A DNA stretch of 64,000 nucleotides from Ectobius pallidus (Eukaryota > Arthropoda > Insecta > Blattodea > Ectobiidae): contig CAXKWD010000011.1 of NCBI GenBank assembly GCA_964059195.1, positions 14,978,978-15,042,977 on the forward strand, given 5' to 3'. The number at the start of each line of letters is the position of its first letter. Position 1 is the stretch's first letter. Shown here piece after piece: positions 25,149 to 35,479 of the stretch. A program made the translations under genes and the position numbers. Below the pieces are notes generated by a model. That model was not told the DNA's origin and ran no database searches. It saw nothing but the letters and a program-made list of their open reading frames with translations.

Positions 25149-28100
25149 TTATCCAGGAACAAAGGGTTTCAAGTCTTTGACGTGCCACTTCCCCAACTTT
25201 TTACCAAAACGGTTTGTCAGTTCGTAGCTATTTTCACTGAACTTTTTCTTGATAATATAGGGCCCGACAAACTTTGCACTTAAACCTGCTGTATAAGCTT
25301 GTGAGGCATCACTTAATTTAAAGTTTCTTCTTAACACTAGATCTCCTGGACGAAATCTCACCTCTCTCCTCCGAAGATTATAATAATGACTCGAATTCTT
25401 ATAGGCGGTTTCTAAGTTATGTCTAACCATTAAACGTACCGTTTTCAATTTATTGAGTCTCTCCACCCAAAGTTTTGGAATTTCTTTATAAATCGGTTGG
25501 TTTTCCACCTTTTCAATCCTACTGATAATTTCAGGCTCCTTCCCATAATTTAGCATATAAGGAGTGCATCCAGTGGAACTATGCTTAGCCGTATTTATAG
25601 CAAAATTAAATTCTCTCAAATACACATCCCAAACTGTCTGATCCTTTTGAATATAACTAGAAATCATTGTTTTCAATACTCTATTGACTCTTTCTACTGG
25701 ATTTCCTTGTGGCGAATATACAGGTAAATAACAAGGAGTTATATTAAAAGCTTTAGCTATCTCTCGCATTAATTTACTAGTGTATTGCGGTCCATTATCC
25801 ATCAGCAAATATCCCGGAATTCCCCATTTAAGGATAATCAATTCATAAAATGCTTCCGTAACTGCTCTACTGGTTGCTTTCCTTAACGCTTTACACTCTA
25901 CATATTTGGTAAAGGTGTCCTGAAATACAATCACATATCGGTTTCCCTTTTTTGAACGTGGGTAAGGTCCCAACAAATCAGTAGCTACAGTCATCCAAGG
26001 TTTCTCTTTCTGGTAAAAATGCATTGGTCCTGCTTGAGCCGTCTGTAACACTTTCTGTCTCTGACATATTTCACAAGCAGTAACATATTTAGCAACATCT
26101 CTAAACATTCCCGGCCAATAATACTTGTTTGCTATCCTAAAGAAAGTTTTAGCTATTCCCATATGCCCTGCAGTAGGTGCATCATGACATTCCTGCAATA
26201 CTTTAATCCTAAAATCTTGCGGAATAACTAATTTCCACCTATTCACTGTTCCCTCTAAAGTTTGTTCTAACTGATCTAATCTAAGATGGTACAACTTCCC
26301 ATCTACGACCTTCCAATCTGGCCAAAATTTAGGTTTACTCTGTACTTGCTCTTTCCGCTTAATATACCAAGCATCTTGTATATTTTCCCATTCCACTACT
26401 TCAGAGTTATCAGTCAACAAGAGGCAAAATTCTTCCTCTACCGTTTTCTCTTGAACTTTCCCTTCGTGTATTCTAGATAAAGCATCCGGAACTTTTTGTA
26501 ATCTACCAGGCCTATGTATTACTTCAAAATCATACTCCTGGAGCAATAAACTCCACCTAGCTAATCGTCCAGTCGGATTCTGTAATGTATTTAACCATTT
26601 CAGAGCAAAGTGATCAGTATATACTTTAAAATGATAACCTTCCAAATAAGGACGAAACTTTTGAACTGCCCACAATATAGCTAACAATTCTTTCTCGACT
26701 ATTGCCCACTTTTGCTCACCTACTGTTAAAGTTCTACTAGCATAAGCTATTACTTTTTCCTCTCCTTCCTCTCCTGTCTGAATTAATGCTGCTCCTAGTC
26801 CTGAAAAACTAGCGTCTGTCTGTAACACTAGGGGTTTAGTATAATCTGGACAAGTTAATATAGGACTACTAGATAATTTCGATTTTAATTCATCAAAAGA
26901 TTCCTGACATTCCTTAGTCCAACGCCATTTCTGATTCTTTTTCAGAAGTGCAGTGAGGGGCTTTACAACTTCAGAAAAAAATGGAATGAATCGTCGGTAC
27001 CAAGAAGCCAATCCTAAAAATGCTCGTACTTCCTTGACTTTTGTAGGGGCTGGATACTCAAGGATACACGAGATTTTATCTGAATCTACAGCAATTCCTA
27101 ATGGAGTAATGATATGACCCAAATATTTTAATTCACTTCTGCAAAATTTTGATTTTTCCCTATTAATTTTCAGGTTAGCTTTTCTTAATTTCTCTAAGAC
27201 TTTTTCTAACAAGGACAAATGTTCTTCAAATGTCTCGCTAATAAGTACTATATCATCCAAATAACAAAAGCATTTCTCTCCTATCTCTTCTCTTAATATA
27301 GTATCAACTAATCTTTGAAACGAGGCTGGTGCGTTATGGATTCCAAAAGGCATAACTCGAAACTGATACAATCCTCTACCAGGTACGGTAAATGCTGTTT
27401 TTTCTTTACTTGCTTCATCTAATGGAACTTGCCAATACCCATTTTTCAAATCTATTGTACTGATATACCTAGCATGTCGTAATTTACTCAAAACATGTTC
27501 AATGTATGGCAAAGGATAACTATCTCTTTTAGTACAATTGTTTACTTTTCTGAAATCTACGCAGAACCTCCATGTTCTATCTGGTTTCTTTACCATAACT
27601 ACCGGAGACGACCAAGGTGAATTTGAAGGCTCTATAACTTTTTCCAATAACATTTTATCTATTTCCGCGTGTATAACTTTTTCCAAAATGGGTGATACTG
27701 GATAATATCTTTGTTTTATAGGTTTTGCATCGCCTGTATCAATAACATGAGAAATCAGATCGGTAAGTCCAGTACACTGATCAAATTTCTGTAACTGATT
27801 TTCCAAAAACATATTCAATCTGTCCCTTTCCTGAGGTGTAGGTAAAGTAAGAATATTATGTAGTTGATCTTCTTCTTTTAAATCTATAGCCTTAACAAAT
27901 TGAAAAATTTTTGCTGGTTCATCTTTGAAATACCAAGTCCCATCTTGCAAATCTACTACTAACCCAATTTGTTTCAAAACGTCCATGCCCAGAATCATAT
28001 CTACTGCTAAATTTGGCATAATTTTACATTTTATCGGAAAAATCCTGTCCTGCAATTTCATCTCAAAAGTTCTCTCTCCTGTTATAGAACTATAAGTTTT

Positions 28101-29690
28101 ATCTGCTAGTTGCACCACCCTAACTTCAGATTCTTCTACTGCTAAATCTAACATTTTACACAAAAAATCACCCTTCTCTCCCACATAAGTTTTATCTGAA
28201 CCTGAATCTATTAAAGCAATAAATGTAATATCCTCCAGCAAAATTTCAACAAAACATCTATCTCCATTAACTAAATCTGTAGGATTTATATTTAACATCA
28301 CACAAGCCTGATTTTTAGTTAATTGTCTTAAAGAATTTGTAGGCCTAACTTTTCTTTCTTGGGGCATCCTACAATCAATAGACCTATGTCCAAGCTTATT
28401 ACAATTATAACATTTAATCGTAGCGCGTGGAGTAACTCTACGAGGTGCCTTACACTCGAACTGCCTATGTCCTATTTTATCACAGTTCCAACATCGCTGG
28501 TTATTTGAAAAACGCAAAGTGGTGTTTTTACCATTCTCCCTCGACTCATCCTGTCTCTCTTTATTTTCTGTTACTTTAACCATTCTAGAATCATTTACAG
28601 GACTTGAATTCCGTTCCTTATCCCACGTCTTTGCAGAAAAACTAACATTGGGTTTCTTTTGTAACTCGGACGATGGAAGTTCCTGTTTTCCCTGAATTCC
28701 TAGCGCTGTATGAACTGAAGGTATAACAACTTGTCTCTGAGGTTTATAAGCCGTTTCTTTAATTGTAGCTCTAACCTGCGTTGGAGGAGGAATATATCTC
28801 TCAGAATCTAACAATATTTGTTCATACTGTCTACCTACACGTATTAAATCTGTTATAGTTTGAATCTCTGCAGGTCTAAGGTACAATTTTACATCAGGAC
28901 GCAAATTTTTGATAACAGTCTTCATCATTTGTTGAGGACTCATTGGAGTACTCAGCCTCCTCATTAACGTTTGAATAGCATTAACATAATCAAAAATCGA
29001 TTCTTTGGGACCTTGCGTTCTCTGTCTAATCTCATCCAAAAGCGAGTCTTCCTCATCAATAGGCAAATAATATTCTCTAAATTCTTTCAAAAAAGCTTCC
29101 CATGTAGGCCAATCTGTTAATCTGTTCCTGTACCAAAGTAAAGCTGAATCTTGTAAAATTTCGGGTAATACTGACAATAACTCTGCACCCTGTAACTTAG
29201 AACTTTGTTTTAAATCTTCCAATCTCTCCAAAAATAAGTAAATACTATCCCCAGGTTTGAATTTAATGTTCCATTTACGAACCAGATCCAAAGTATTTGG
29301 TTTATGCGGCTCTAACTGAATTGTAAACGATGGTATTACTGGTACAGCTTCTTCCGAATCAGCTACCGCCATGGCCTTCCTACGCATTAACTTAACCCAT
29401 GTATACACTACATCTCCATATGAATCTTGTGGAATCGTTATATTATGTTCAACCAAATCTTCTTCCAAAACTTCCTGACTCAGAGCAAAAGCCGTAATTA
29501 ACACTTGAAATGACTGAGGGTTCTTACGGGCATAATCTAACAAGCGTTGTCTTAACTCATCCCTTGTACCTGTGGTCGGTAACTTTACTCTATCACATTC
29601 TGCCTCTAAATCCGCCTTCCTCAACTTCCTAATAGCTTGGGTTAGCTCAGCTGCTCTTATTTGTGCATACGGATCAACATAAGTAGCCAT
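25149..29690 (-). CDS. Ty3/gypsy Gag-Pol polyprotein, intact, with N-terminal SAP-like motif
   Basis: A single 1513-codon frame without stops or shifts, so Gag and Pol are fused. Approximate residues: 15-55 a SAP-like helix-turn-helix (LRKADLEAEC, GTRDELRQRLLDYA); 140-300 retrotransposon Gag core (ALLWYRNRL); 399-412 and 427-440 two CCHC zinc knuckles; 492 aspartic protease (ALIDSGSD); 620-900 reverse transcriptase with YLDDIV at about 808; about 956 RNase H (QTDAS, then EKELLAILWAV); about 1166 HHCC zinc finger of integrase (GHMGIAKT, CEICQRQK); catalytic triad Asp 1235, Asp 1296 (MDNGPQY), Glu 1332 (NPVERVN); 1460-1480 GPY/F-type segment (KFVGPYI). There is no env frame: only about 90 bp separate the stop from the LTR. 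All key catalytic residues are present, so the element may be competent. Confidence 0.96.
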   Translation of the reverse strand: MATYVDPYAQIRAAELTQAIRKLRKADLEAECDRVKLPTTGTRDELRQRLLDYARKNPQSFQVLITAFALSQEVLEEDLVEHNITIPQDSYGDVVYTWVKLMRRKAMAVADSEEAVPVIPSFTIQLEPHKPNTLDLVRKWNIKFKPGDSIYLFLERLEDLKQSSKLQGAELLSVLPEILQDSALLWYRNRLTDWPTWEAFLKEFREYYLPIDEEDSLLDEIRQRTQGPKESIFDYVNAIQTLMRRLSTPMSPQQMMKTVIKNLRPDVKLYLRPAEIQTITDLIRVGRQYEQILLDSERYIPPPTQVRATIKETAYKPQRQVVIPSVHTALGIQGKQELPSSELQKKPNVSFSAKTWDKERNSSPVNDSRMVKVTENKERQDESRENGKNTTLRFSNNQRCWNCDKIGHRQFECKAPRRVTPRATIKCYNCNKLGHRSIDCRMPQERKVRPTNSLRQLTKNQACVMLNINPTDLVNGDRCFVEILLEDITFIALIDSGSDKTYVGEKGDFLCKMLDLAVEESEVRVVQLADKTYSSITGERTFEMKLQDRIFPIKCKIMPNLAVDMILGMDVLKQIGLVVDLQDGTWYFKDEPAKIFQFVKAIDLKEEDQLHNILTLPTPQERDRLNMFLENQLQKFDQCTGLTDLISHVIDTGDAKPIKQRYYPVSPILEKVIHAEIDKMLLEKVIEPSNSPWSSPVVMVKKPDRTWRFCVDFRKVNNCTKRDSYPLPYIEHVLSKLRHARYISTIDLKNGYWQVPLDEASKEKTAFTVPGRGLYQFRVMPFGIHNAPASFQRLVDTILREEIGEKCFCYLDDIVLISETFEEHLSLLEKVLEKLRKANLKINREKSKFCRSELKYLGHIITPLGIAVDSDKISCILEYPAPTKVKEVRAFLGLASWYRRFIPFFSEVVKPLTALLKKNQKWRWTKECQESFDELKSKLSSSPILTCPDYTKPLVLQTDASFSGLGAALIQTGEEGEEKVIAYASRTLTVGEQKWAIVEKELLAILWAVQKFRPYLEGYHFKVYTDHFALKWLNTLQNPTGRLARWSLLLQEYDFEVIHRPGRLQKVPDALSRIHEGKVQEKTVEEEFCLLLTDNSEVVEWENIQDAWYIKRKEQVQSKPKFWPDWKVVDGKLYHLRLDQLEQTLEGTVNRWKLVIPQDFRIKVLQECHDAPTAGHMGIAKTFFRIANKYYWPGMFRDVAKYVTACEICQRQKVLQTAQAGPMHFYQKEKPWMTVATDLLGPYPRSKKGNRYVIVFQDTFTKYVECKALRKATSRAVTEAFYELIILKWGIPGYLLMDNGPQYTSKLMREIAKAFNITPCYLPVYSPQGNPVERVNRVLKTMISSYIQKDQTVWDVYLREFNFAINTAKHSSTGCTPYMLNYGKEPEIISRIEKVENQPIYKEIPKLWVERLNKLKTVRLMVRHNLETAYKNSSHYYNLRRREVRFRPGDLVLRRNFKLSDASQAYTAGLSAKFVGPYIIKKKFSENSYELTNRFGKKLGKWHVKDLKPFVPG

Positions 29691-30119
29691 ATTTATATAT
29701 TAACAATACCACTGGAAAAAAAGATTAGAACACACAATAGTTCAGTCGTCTGTCTTAGTCATCTATAGAAGTCCTTACTTGTCAATAGTCATTATTCTTT
29801 TCCCAAAAATATGTTATTATTATTATTATTATTATTTGTTTTTGAGAATAAATTTCAGTTATACTAACCTAACTCCCAAAATTCTTTTAACCCTATCTCG
29901 CCTCACGTTAGGATATCAAACTATCACTGCCTCACGCTATGGGCTATCATAATATGGAACTTCAACTGAATAAAGGTTTCTTTTTACTTAACAATTTTAA
30001 CTAAATTAAGTTGCAACAATTAGCAATACTGTTTTGTTTTAACCCTACTTAGCCCCACGATATGGGCTATCAAAATCTGTGATTTTAACACAACTCGCCC
30101 CACGTTGGGCGCCAAACTT
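29691..30119 (-). other. Gypsy 5' leader with primer-binding site
   Basis: In element orientation, five bases after the 5' LTR comes TGGCGCCCAACGTGGGGC (30114-30097), an 18-nt tRNA-complementary primer-binding site starting with the usual TGG; I have not assigned the tRNA. Three degenerate relatives of the same block, seen on the + strand as CTCACG or CCCACG followed by ATATCAAA or GGGCTATCA, lie further in at about 29901-29921, 29930-29949 and 30052-30075. A (TTA)n microsatellite lies at about 29814-29837. No upstream coding frame was found. Confidence 0.8.
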
Positions 30120-33093
30120 TGTGACGGGCTTTTCTTACTTTATGCTATAAAGTTCCTTAACTTCTTGGATTAAATCTTCGCCAAAATTCTTCGCCAAAAT
30201 CTGTGACGACTAATATGTGATTATTCTCAATCGTAGTATATAAGTTTACTGAACTCCTACAAAACAAGGTCACTCATACACCTGTCGTGTCATCACAACA
30301 CTGCCTGCATAGTCCACATTCCAACGTTCAGTACAACTACCTTTGACACCGGGTGATTGCAAACTTCCTACTCTCAGTCTACTTTCTCTCTCTTTTAACA
30401 ATTTACCCAGTCTTGATAATATTGATGAAAATTTATATTAACGGGCGCCATCATCAATACGCTTCCTCTTTTCTTTTTGTTATGTATCAGCCCAGACACA
30501 AATTAAATTATAGATACACAGGCTATGTACCTACATGCCCCTCGACTAGCTTTTAAGTTAACAGTGGAGACGGGAGTTGGGTTCGGATTTACCTTTCTTT
30601 TTTTTATTCTGCTTCTTCTTTTTCTCCTTTTTCAATACTCACTACCAAAGTATGTAACTTAGCACAAAAACCAGCGACTCTCAAACCATTACAAGGATAA
30701 GGGTCAAAAATCTGAACTTCACGTTAATTTACTTTGCATAACAATAACCATAATTTATTTAATATATTATTTTTTTTTTTCTTTTTTCAACAATAACAAT
30801 CTTATATACAATAAATTACATTTACACTACATTAACCATTCAACACTTTTATTGGTAGGATAATATTTGATTATTCAAGGTTAGTATATCCAATTTTAAC
30901 TATATAAGTACGTTCTCTGTTCAACAATAACAAATCCTTAATTAATTACTTTAATTTTCTTTCTTTGTTTTTCAGGTATCTACTAGAACGTCTTGTATTA
31001 TTCTTCTAATTTACTACTGACTTGTGTAGTCATTTACATTTGCAACTTCAGGATAGTTCAATATATATATTATACTGGGTTTTTTTTTTCTCTTGAATAA
31101 ATAAAGGTTTTCAATTCATAATCCAGTCCTTACTCTACAGATTACACTCAATAATCCCACCTATGTCTCCTATATTAGTCTATTTGTCAGCTTAGTCCAT
31201 GAAGAATTGTATTTAAAGATAGATAGAAAAGACAGTCTCACGAAGAAAGAAATAGAAGTTTAGGCCTATACCCACAGAGTGACTGTGGCGATAGACCACC
31301 GATACAGGAGCGACGTCTAGATCTTGAGTTACAAACAATCTGACTCCTCTCCTGCAACCGGGAAAATATTAATGGGCCGCAAACAAAAATAAAATTTTGT
31401 AAATCGATGTCAGAGGTCCCTGACACTCTCTCCTAGAGGCACGTGGGGCCGTTGTTCGCCTCCAACATCGATGGCTTTCACAATCTCTCATAAATTTCTT
31501 TTCTTTATATGTTACTGGTATAGGCCTTGTCTACTACCAGATTTTATTTGTTTGATTCGGGATACTTCCGGCGTTCCCTCACCTCACCCTTACAATCTCT
31601 AGTACTTGTTCATAAACTACTTATCAGTACACTACTCGTAATTACCTATTCTCCTCTTTCTAACCTGACCAATCATCAGCTATTATCTTTTAACCCCTTT
31701 CTTTCTTTAAGTAGAGTTCCCTTCAGCTTATACCATTGATTTAATTCACTCGGTGGTTATTCTAGTTTTCCTACTTCTTACGTTACTACTCTTTAGCATG
31801 GGCACCCAATCTTCTTTTGTCTCTAAATTCCCTAGAATTTTAACTGAAACTAATTCACGCCCAGATTAGTAAGCTTCTCTATAACCCCTTTAGTGACTTC
31901 TACTTCTACCCTAACATGTAAATTTTCCAATGGTACACACCTAATGCACTACCACTCGTAGGCCTTCTTTTGCCCTTCAATCTTTCCACTTCTTATCCCC
32001 CTCTACCATGTTCCATATACCTTCGCTTGTAGATAAATCTCTATAAAAAAAACATAACTTAACATTACAGGCCAGCATGAAATCTATTTATAGATAGTCA
32101 CCCGTCACCTGAAAGAAACCCAAGTGGGAGGGGCCCTCGTAAGAAGTACTAAGCATGCCCCTTAATTACTTTTCTTCCTTACTCCCCTCGCGTCCTGTCT
32201 CAAAAATAACAAAGTTTCTATGAGCATCACCAATTGCCCCTAGCTATGTATTCATTCGTGGAACAATCACCCATGAAACCCTAAAGTGAAGAGATCTATC
32301 TGTATCCTTCAGCGGTTGGGCTCTTGACTGCTCTTTTATAATTAACTTAGACCAGAAATAGAAAGTAGTTGGATTACTGGATTTCATCACTTTACTTCTA
32401 GAATTCTCACTTCTATATTTCTATTCTATTCTTCTATCATACCCTACGGCGTCTGATTGCCATACATGACTTAGAAACCATCCTTAAAAAAAGGAATATC
32501 TCAGTTTTCTCACTCCTCAAACAATAAGAAAAAGTCTAGACTATTATACTCAACCAGTGATGTCCAACTTATCCTCCGATCCTGAGTTGTCTCCCATTAC
32601 TTCCTGATGTCCATATCTGCTCTTATTCAGAGCGAGCAGTCACGACTCACTCTCACAGCTGATGTTCGCTGTAGCGGTGTCTCGTACTGGCCGACTTGGT
32701 GTATTCTTCTGATTAATGACTATCTCCATATAGTCGGGTCAAGGAAGTTCACAACCAGAATTTCCTTAGATGGAAGTCTGACACATCATCATGCCAGAAC
32801 GTCGCTACCGCTGTCACACATCCCAATCTCGTCTTCTCCCTTCTGCCTTTTCAACTTCTCTCACTCGTAGTCAGGCACGTACTCCTTACTGTCTTTTTCG
32901 GATCAGCTCTTCTCCCGTCGACTCACCGTCGGCGCATGCGCACTTCTCTTTTTTTCTGGAATTCAAATAAATTCAGGGCAGTATCGATAGTCATAACAGG
33001 GTTCAATATCGATTAATCGAAGTCTCCCCAACCCTTCCTTTGTTTAGAAATGGTTTCTTATCGTCTATTATGCACGCAGCCATTCGCTACGTG
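30120..33093 (-). repeat. Gypsy 5' LTR, three terminal bases missing
   Basis: The second copy of the 2977-bp LTR, starting TGTGACGGGC on the + strand and matching the left copy without indels. Its outer end stops at CTACGTG: the final ACA (the first three bases, TGT, in element orientation) is replaced by the duplicated 233-bp host segment. As the 5' LTR it should contain the element promoter; I did not identify a convincing TATA box. Confidence 0.93.
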
Positions 33094-33326
33094 GTTTCTT
33101 CTCAATCATAGGTGTAGCTAGTCTTTTACACCAAAGTGTGTCTAAAATAATATTACAAAGCCCATTATTTTGTACACAAAATTCATAAAAGGGGTAACGT
33201 AGCTACCAGGTTGCAAATGTTAATTTGATTTATTTTAGTACCGTTTACATAAGAAGTCCTCTTTGAAAGATGGTGATGATCTTAAATGCATCAATAATAA
33301 TATAGTTCATGTCACCATGTTTTTAT
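33094..33326 (+). repeat. 233-bp host segment duplicated beside the gypsy element (right copy)
   Basis: Repeats 21846-22078 exactly as far as I can see. Afterwards the intron continues with GACACCTGG, which would have followed CATGTTTTTAT before insertion. Confidence 0.9.
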
Positions 33327-34361
33327 GACACCTGGTTGTTGAGCAGTGAGGCTTTGAATGAAAATAAAATTGTTCAGCAATTATGCACCTACCAAGGAGT
33401 GGTCACAAAAAAATCTATTTTCTCTTTCTTCCTTCCGATAAGTGTGGCAGTAGCGCACAAAGAGTCTGTGGGGATTGGCTCGCACAATACCATGAGACAT
33501 ATGGTCATTAAAAAAAATAGTTGTTACTATTATGATTCATTATGCTTTTGTAGTGAATAAAATCCATGCAAAGATATTTCTTGAGAGCAGTTTTGAGTGA
33601 TATTTTATTTTGACATTTTTATTTCATCAGCAAGACAGAATATTTACCTCGGTCATAATGAACTAGCAACTAAAGTGGAAATGAGGGATAACAGTGTATA
33701 AGACAAATAAAAATAAGAGACCCAAAGTTTACTACTCATACAGTGTAACAAATTGTCACTTATAGTACTCCGTTAATATTTTCGTTAAAAAAAAAAAAAT
33801 CATTTGACAATAACAACACAGACATTCCTGTCAATACAAAAATACAAAAAAAAATCTTATTTATATTTCAGAAATCTTTTTTTATCTGATTTTTTAGATT
33901 TCTTTCATTGAAGTTTATCCCCAAAAATTAAATGGGTCAAGACAGGTGTTTAACATTTAGAGATTACAGTGATTTACAAACTGTTATCTTTTTATTTCTT
34001 GCTGGCTTGCTGCTATTTGAAAACAGACTGTACCTCTTTCAGTATACCTTCATCAGCTTTTACAAAAATGAAAAATTCTTGACAACTATAATCAAAATTT
34101 ACAGTAGCCTGATGCTGTACTTTTACCAGAATTCTAGAAATACGATATATACTTGAAAAATACGGGACCCGGGATTTCCGTCAAAATTAAGTGAAAATAC
34201 AGGATTTCCCGGGAAATACGGGATAGTTGACAACTCTATAATGAACTCTTGGAAAGCACATTAACAAAACTGAAGGTATTAATTGGAGACAAGTCTGTGT
34301 CCAAGCTTAAAGCATTTCATTTTGAAAACCAAGTTGCTAACTGAATGTTATGTTTTTACAG
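33327..34361 (+). other. Remainder of intron 3: no gene seen
   Basis: AT-rich intronic sequence with a poly(A) run at about 33787. At 34157-34240, phrases such as ACGGGACCCGGGATTTCC and GGGAAATACGGGATAG followed by TTGACAACTCT resemble the end of a hAT-type MITE; the opposite end was not located. The sequence runs to the acceptor before the exon at 34362. Confidence 0.45.
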
Positions 34362-34489
34362 GCTTTGACAAACTACGAGAATTCATAGTCACTCAACATC
34401 CTCTGGAAGTAACTGGACTTGATTTCTGGCAGATGGTTTGGGACCACAATGCTCAAACAGTGGCTATGCTTTCCAGTACTGATGATCCT
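34362..34489 (+). CDS. Ptp99A: Ptp99A exon: D2 central part
   Basis: The acceptor is GTTTTTACAG, ending at 34361. Two bases complete a Gly codon, then 42 codons read FDKLREFIVTQHPLE, DFWQMVWDHN, TVAMLSSTDDP, and a GTAAGT donor follows. FIxTQxPL and FWxMVWxxN are standard phosphatase-domain motifs that bracket the core strand and helix. The end joins in phase 0 to the exon at 37462, giving SSTDDP-EFGVFWP. A pogo-like MITE sits only 36 bp beyond the donor. No additional small exon is needed between the two. Confidence 0.92.
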
Positions 34490-34525
34490 GTAAGTTCTTT
34501 AATATAATTGTTCTGTATGGCTATA

Positions 34526-34867
34526 CAGTAGAGTCTTGAAAACTCTGCCTAATGTGGACCGAAGGGTGGCCAAGTGTGTGAAAATGCCAGGTTATCGGGG
34601 AAGGTTTTAAAAAAGAATAAGTATGAGTGTTTCCTCAGAAAATACAGTACTTATATGTATTGGTTGCTCGAGAATACATAAGGCATAAAGCTGTTTATAA
34701 TGAAAATTAACTAGCCGACTTTGCAATAACTGGCTACATTTTTTTGAAAGAAATGTGTAATATCCTGTTGTTTTTCACATTGCACTCTTGTGTTTTGCCC
34801 TGCCAGGGTGTGGCCGAGTTATCCAGACTGCCGGGTTATCGAGTGCCGAGTTTCCGGGACTCTACTG
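34526..34867. mobile_element. pogo/Tigger-like MITE with TA duplication
   Basis: Terminal inverted repeats CAGTAGAGTC and GACTCTACTG are flanked by TA on both sides (34524-34525 and 34868-34869). Sub-terminal parts such as GGTTATCGGGG and CCGGGTTATCGAGTGCC are of the kind common at the ends of pogo/Tigger elements. It does not encode a transposase. It begins 36 bp after the splice donor of the exon at 34362. Confidence 0.75.
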
Positions 34868-35038
34868 TATTAACTGGAAATAGATTATGTGGGCAGATGA
34901 TAGAAGCAATTAGCACGTCGCAGTTTGCGTATGTTTATGACTTAGGAGGCTTCAAGTAACTATTTCATTTGAGATGGTTTGGAAAAGAGTTACATCTTTG
35001 AAAATTCAGTTCAGTTAAAAATTTCTAACATTAATTAA

Positions 35039-35475
35039 CACTAGAAGGACTGATTCACCTGACTGCCTAGAAAGGCTGAACTGGTCATTTTGTTCAGTTG
35101 TGCTTTTTATTACTATATTCATTATTATCGCCTTTCACATTTGAAAAGAATAGAAAATATTTACATTGCTTTCATACAACTTAAATGTTTTTAGTGAATT
35201 CAAAATATAAAAGTTTTACATACTATCTATCTCAATGTTCCTGAGTTCATTCAAACCCAGCATCTATATCAAAATATTTTGCACACAAACATAATTCACA
35301 ATAAATAAAAGTTAGGCAGCAAATAAATGCATTGTTGCAAGATTTCAAACTTGCGCTAGCTTTTGCCGGTCAAAATGACTGCTCCTAGTCCTTTACGGTA
35401 AATAATATTATTATTTCTCATCTTGTTGTCACCTCTCATCGTGTGGTCAAAGTGACCAGTACCGTCCTTCTAGTG
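35039..35475. mobile_element. piggyBac-like MITE with TTAA target duplication
   Basis: Inverted ends CACTAGAAGGAC and GTCCTTCTAGTG are bordered by TTAA at 35035-35038 and 35476-35479, the hallmark of the piggyBac superfamily. Sub-terminal TGGTCATTTTG/GGTCAAAATGA-type repeats are also inverted. The length is 437 bp and there is no transposase. Confidence 0.82.
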
Positions 35476-35479
35476 TTAA

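Noticed and set aside
26286..26480. 64-codon open frame inside the gypsy element
   Set aside because: Antisense shadow of Gag-Pol.
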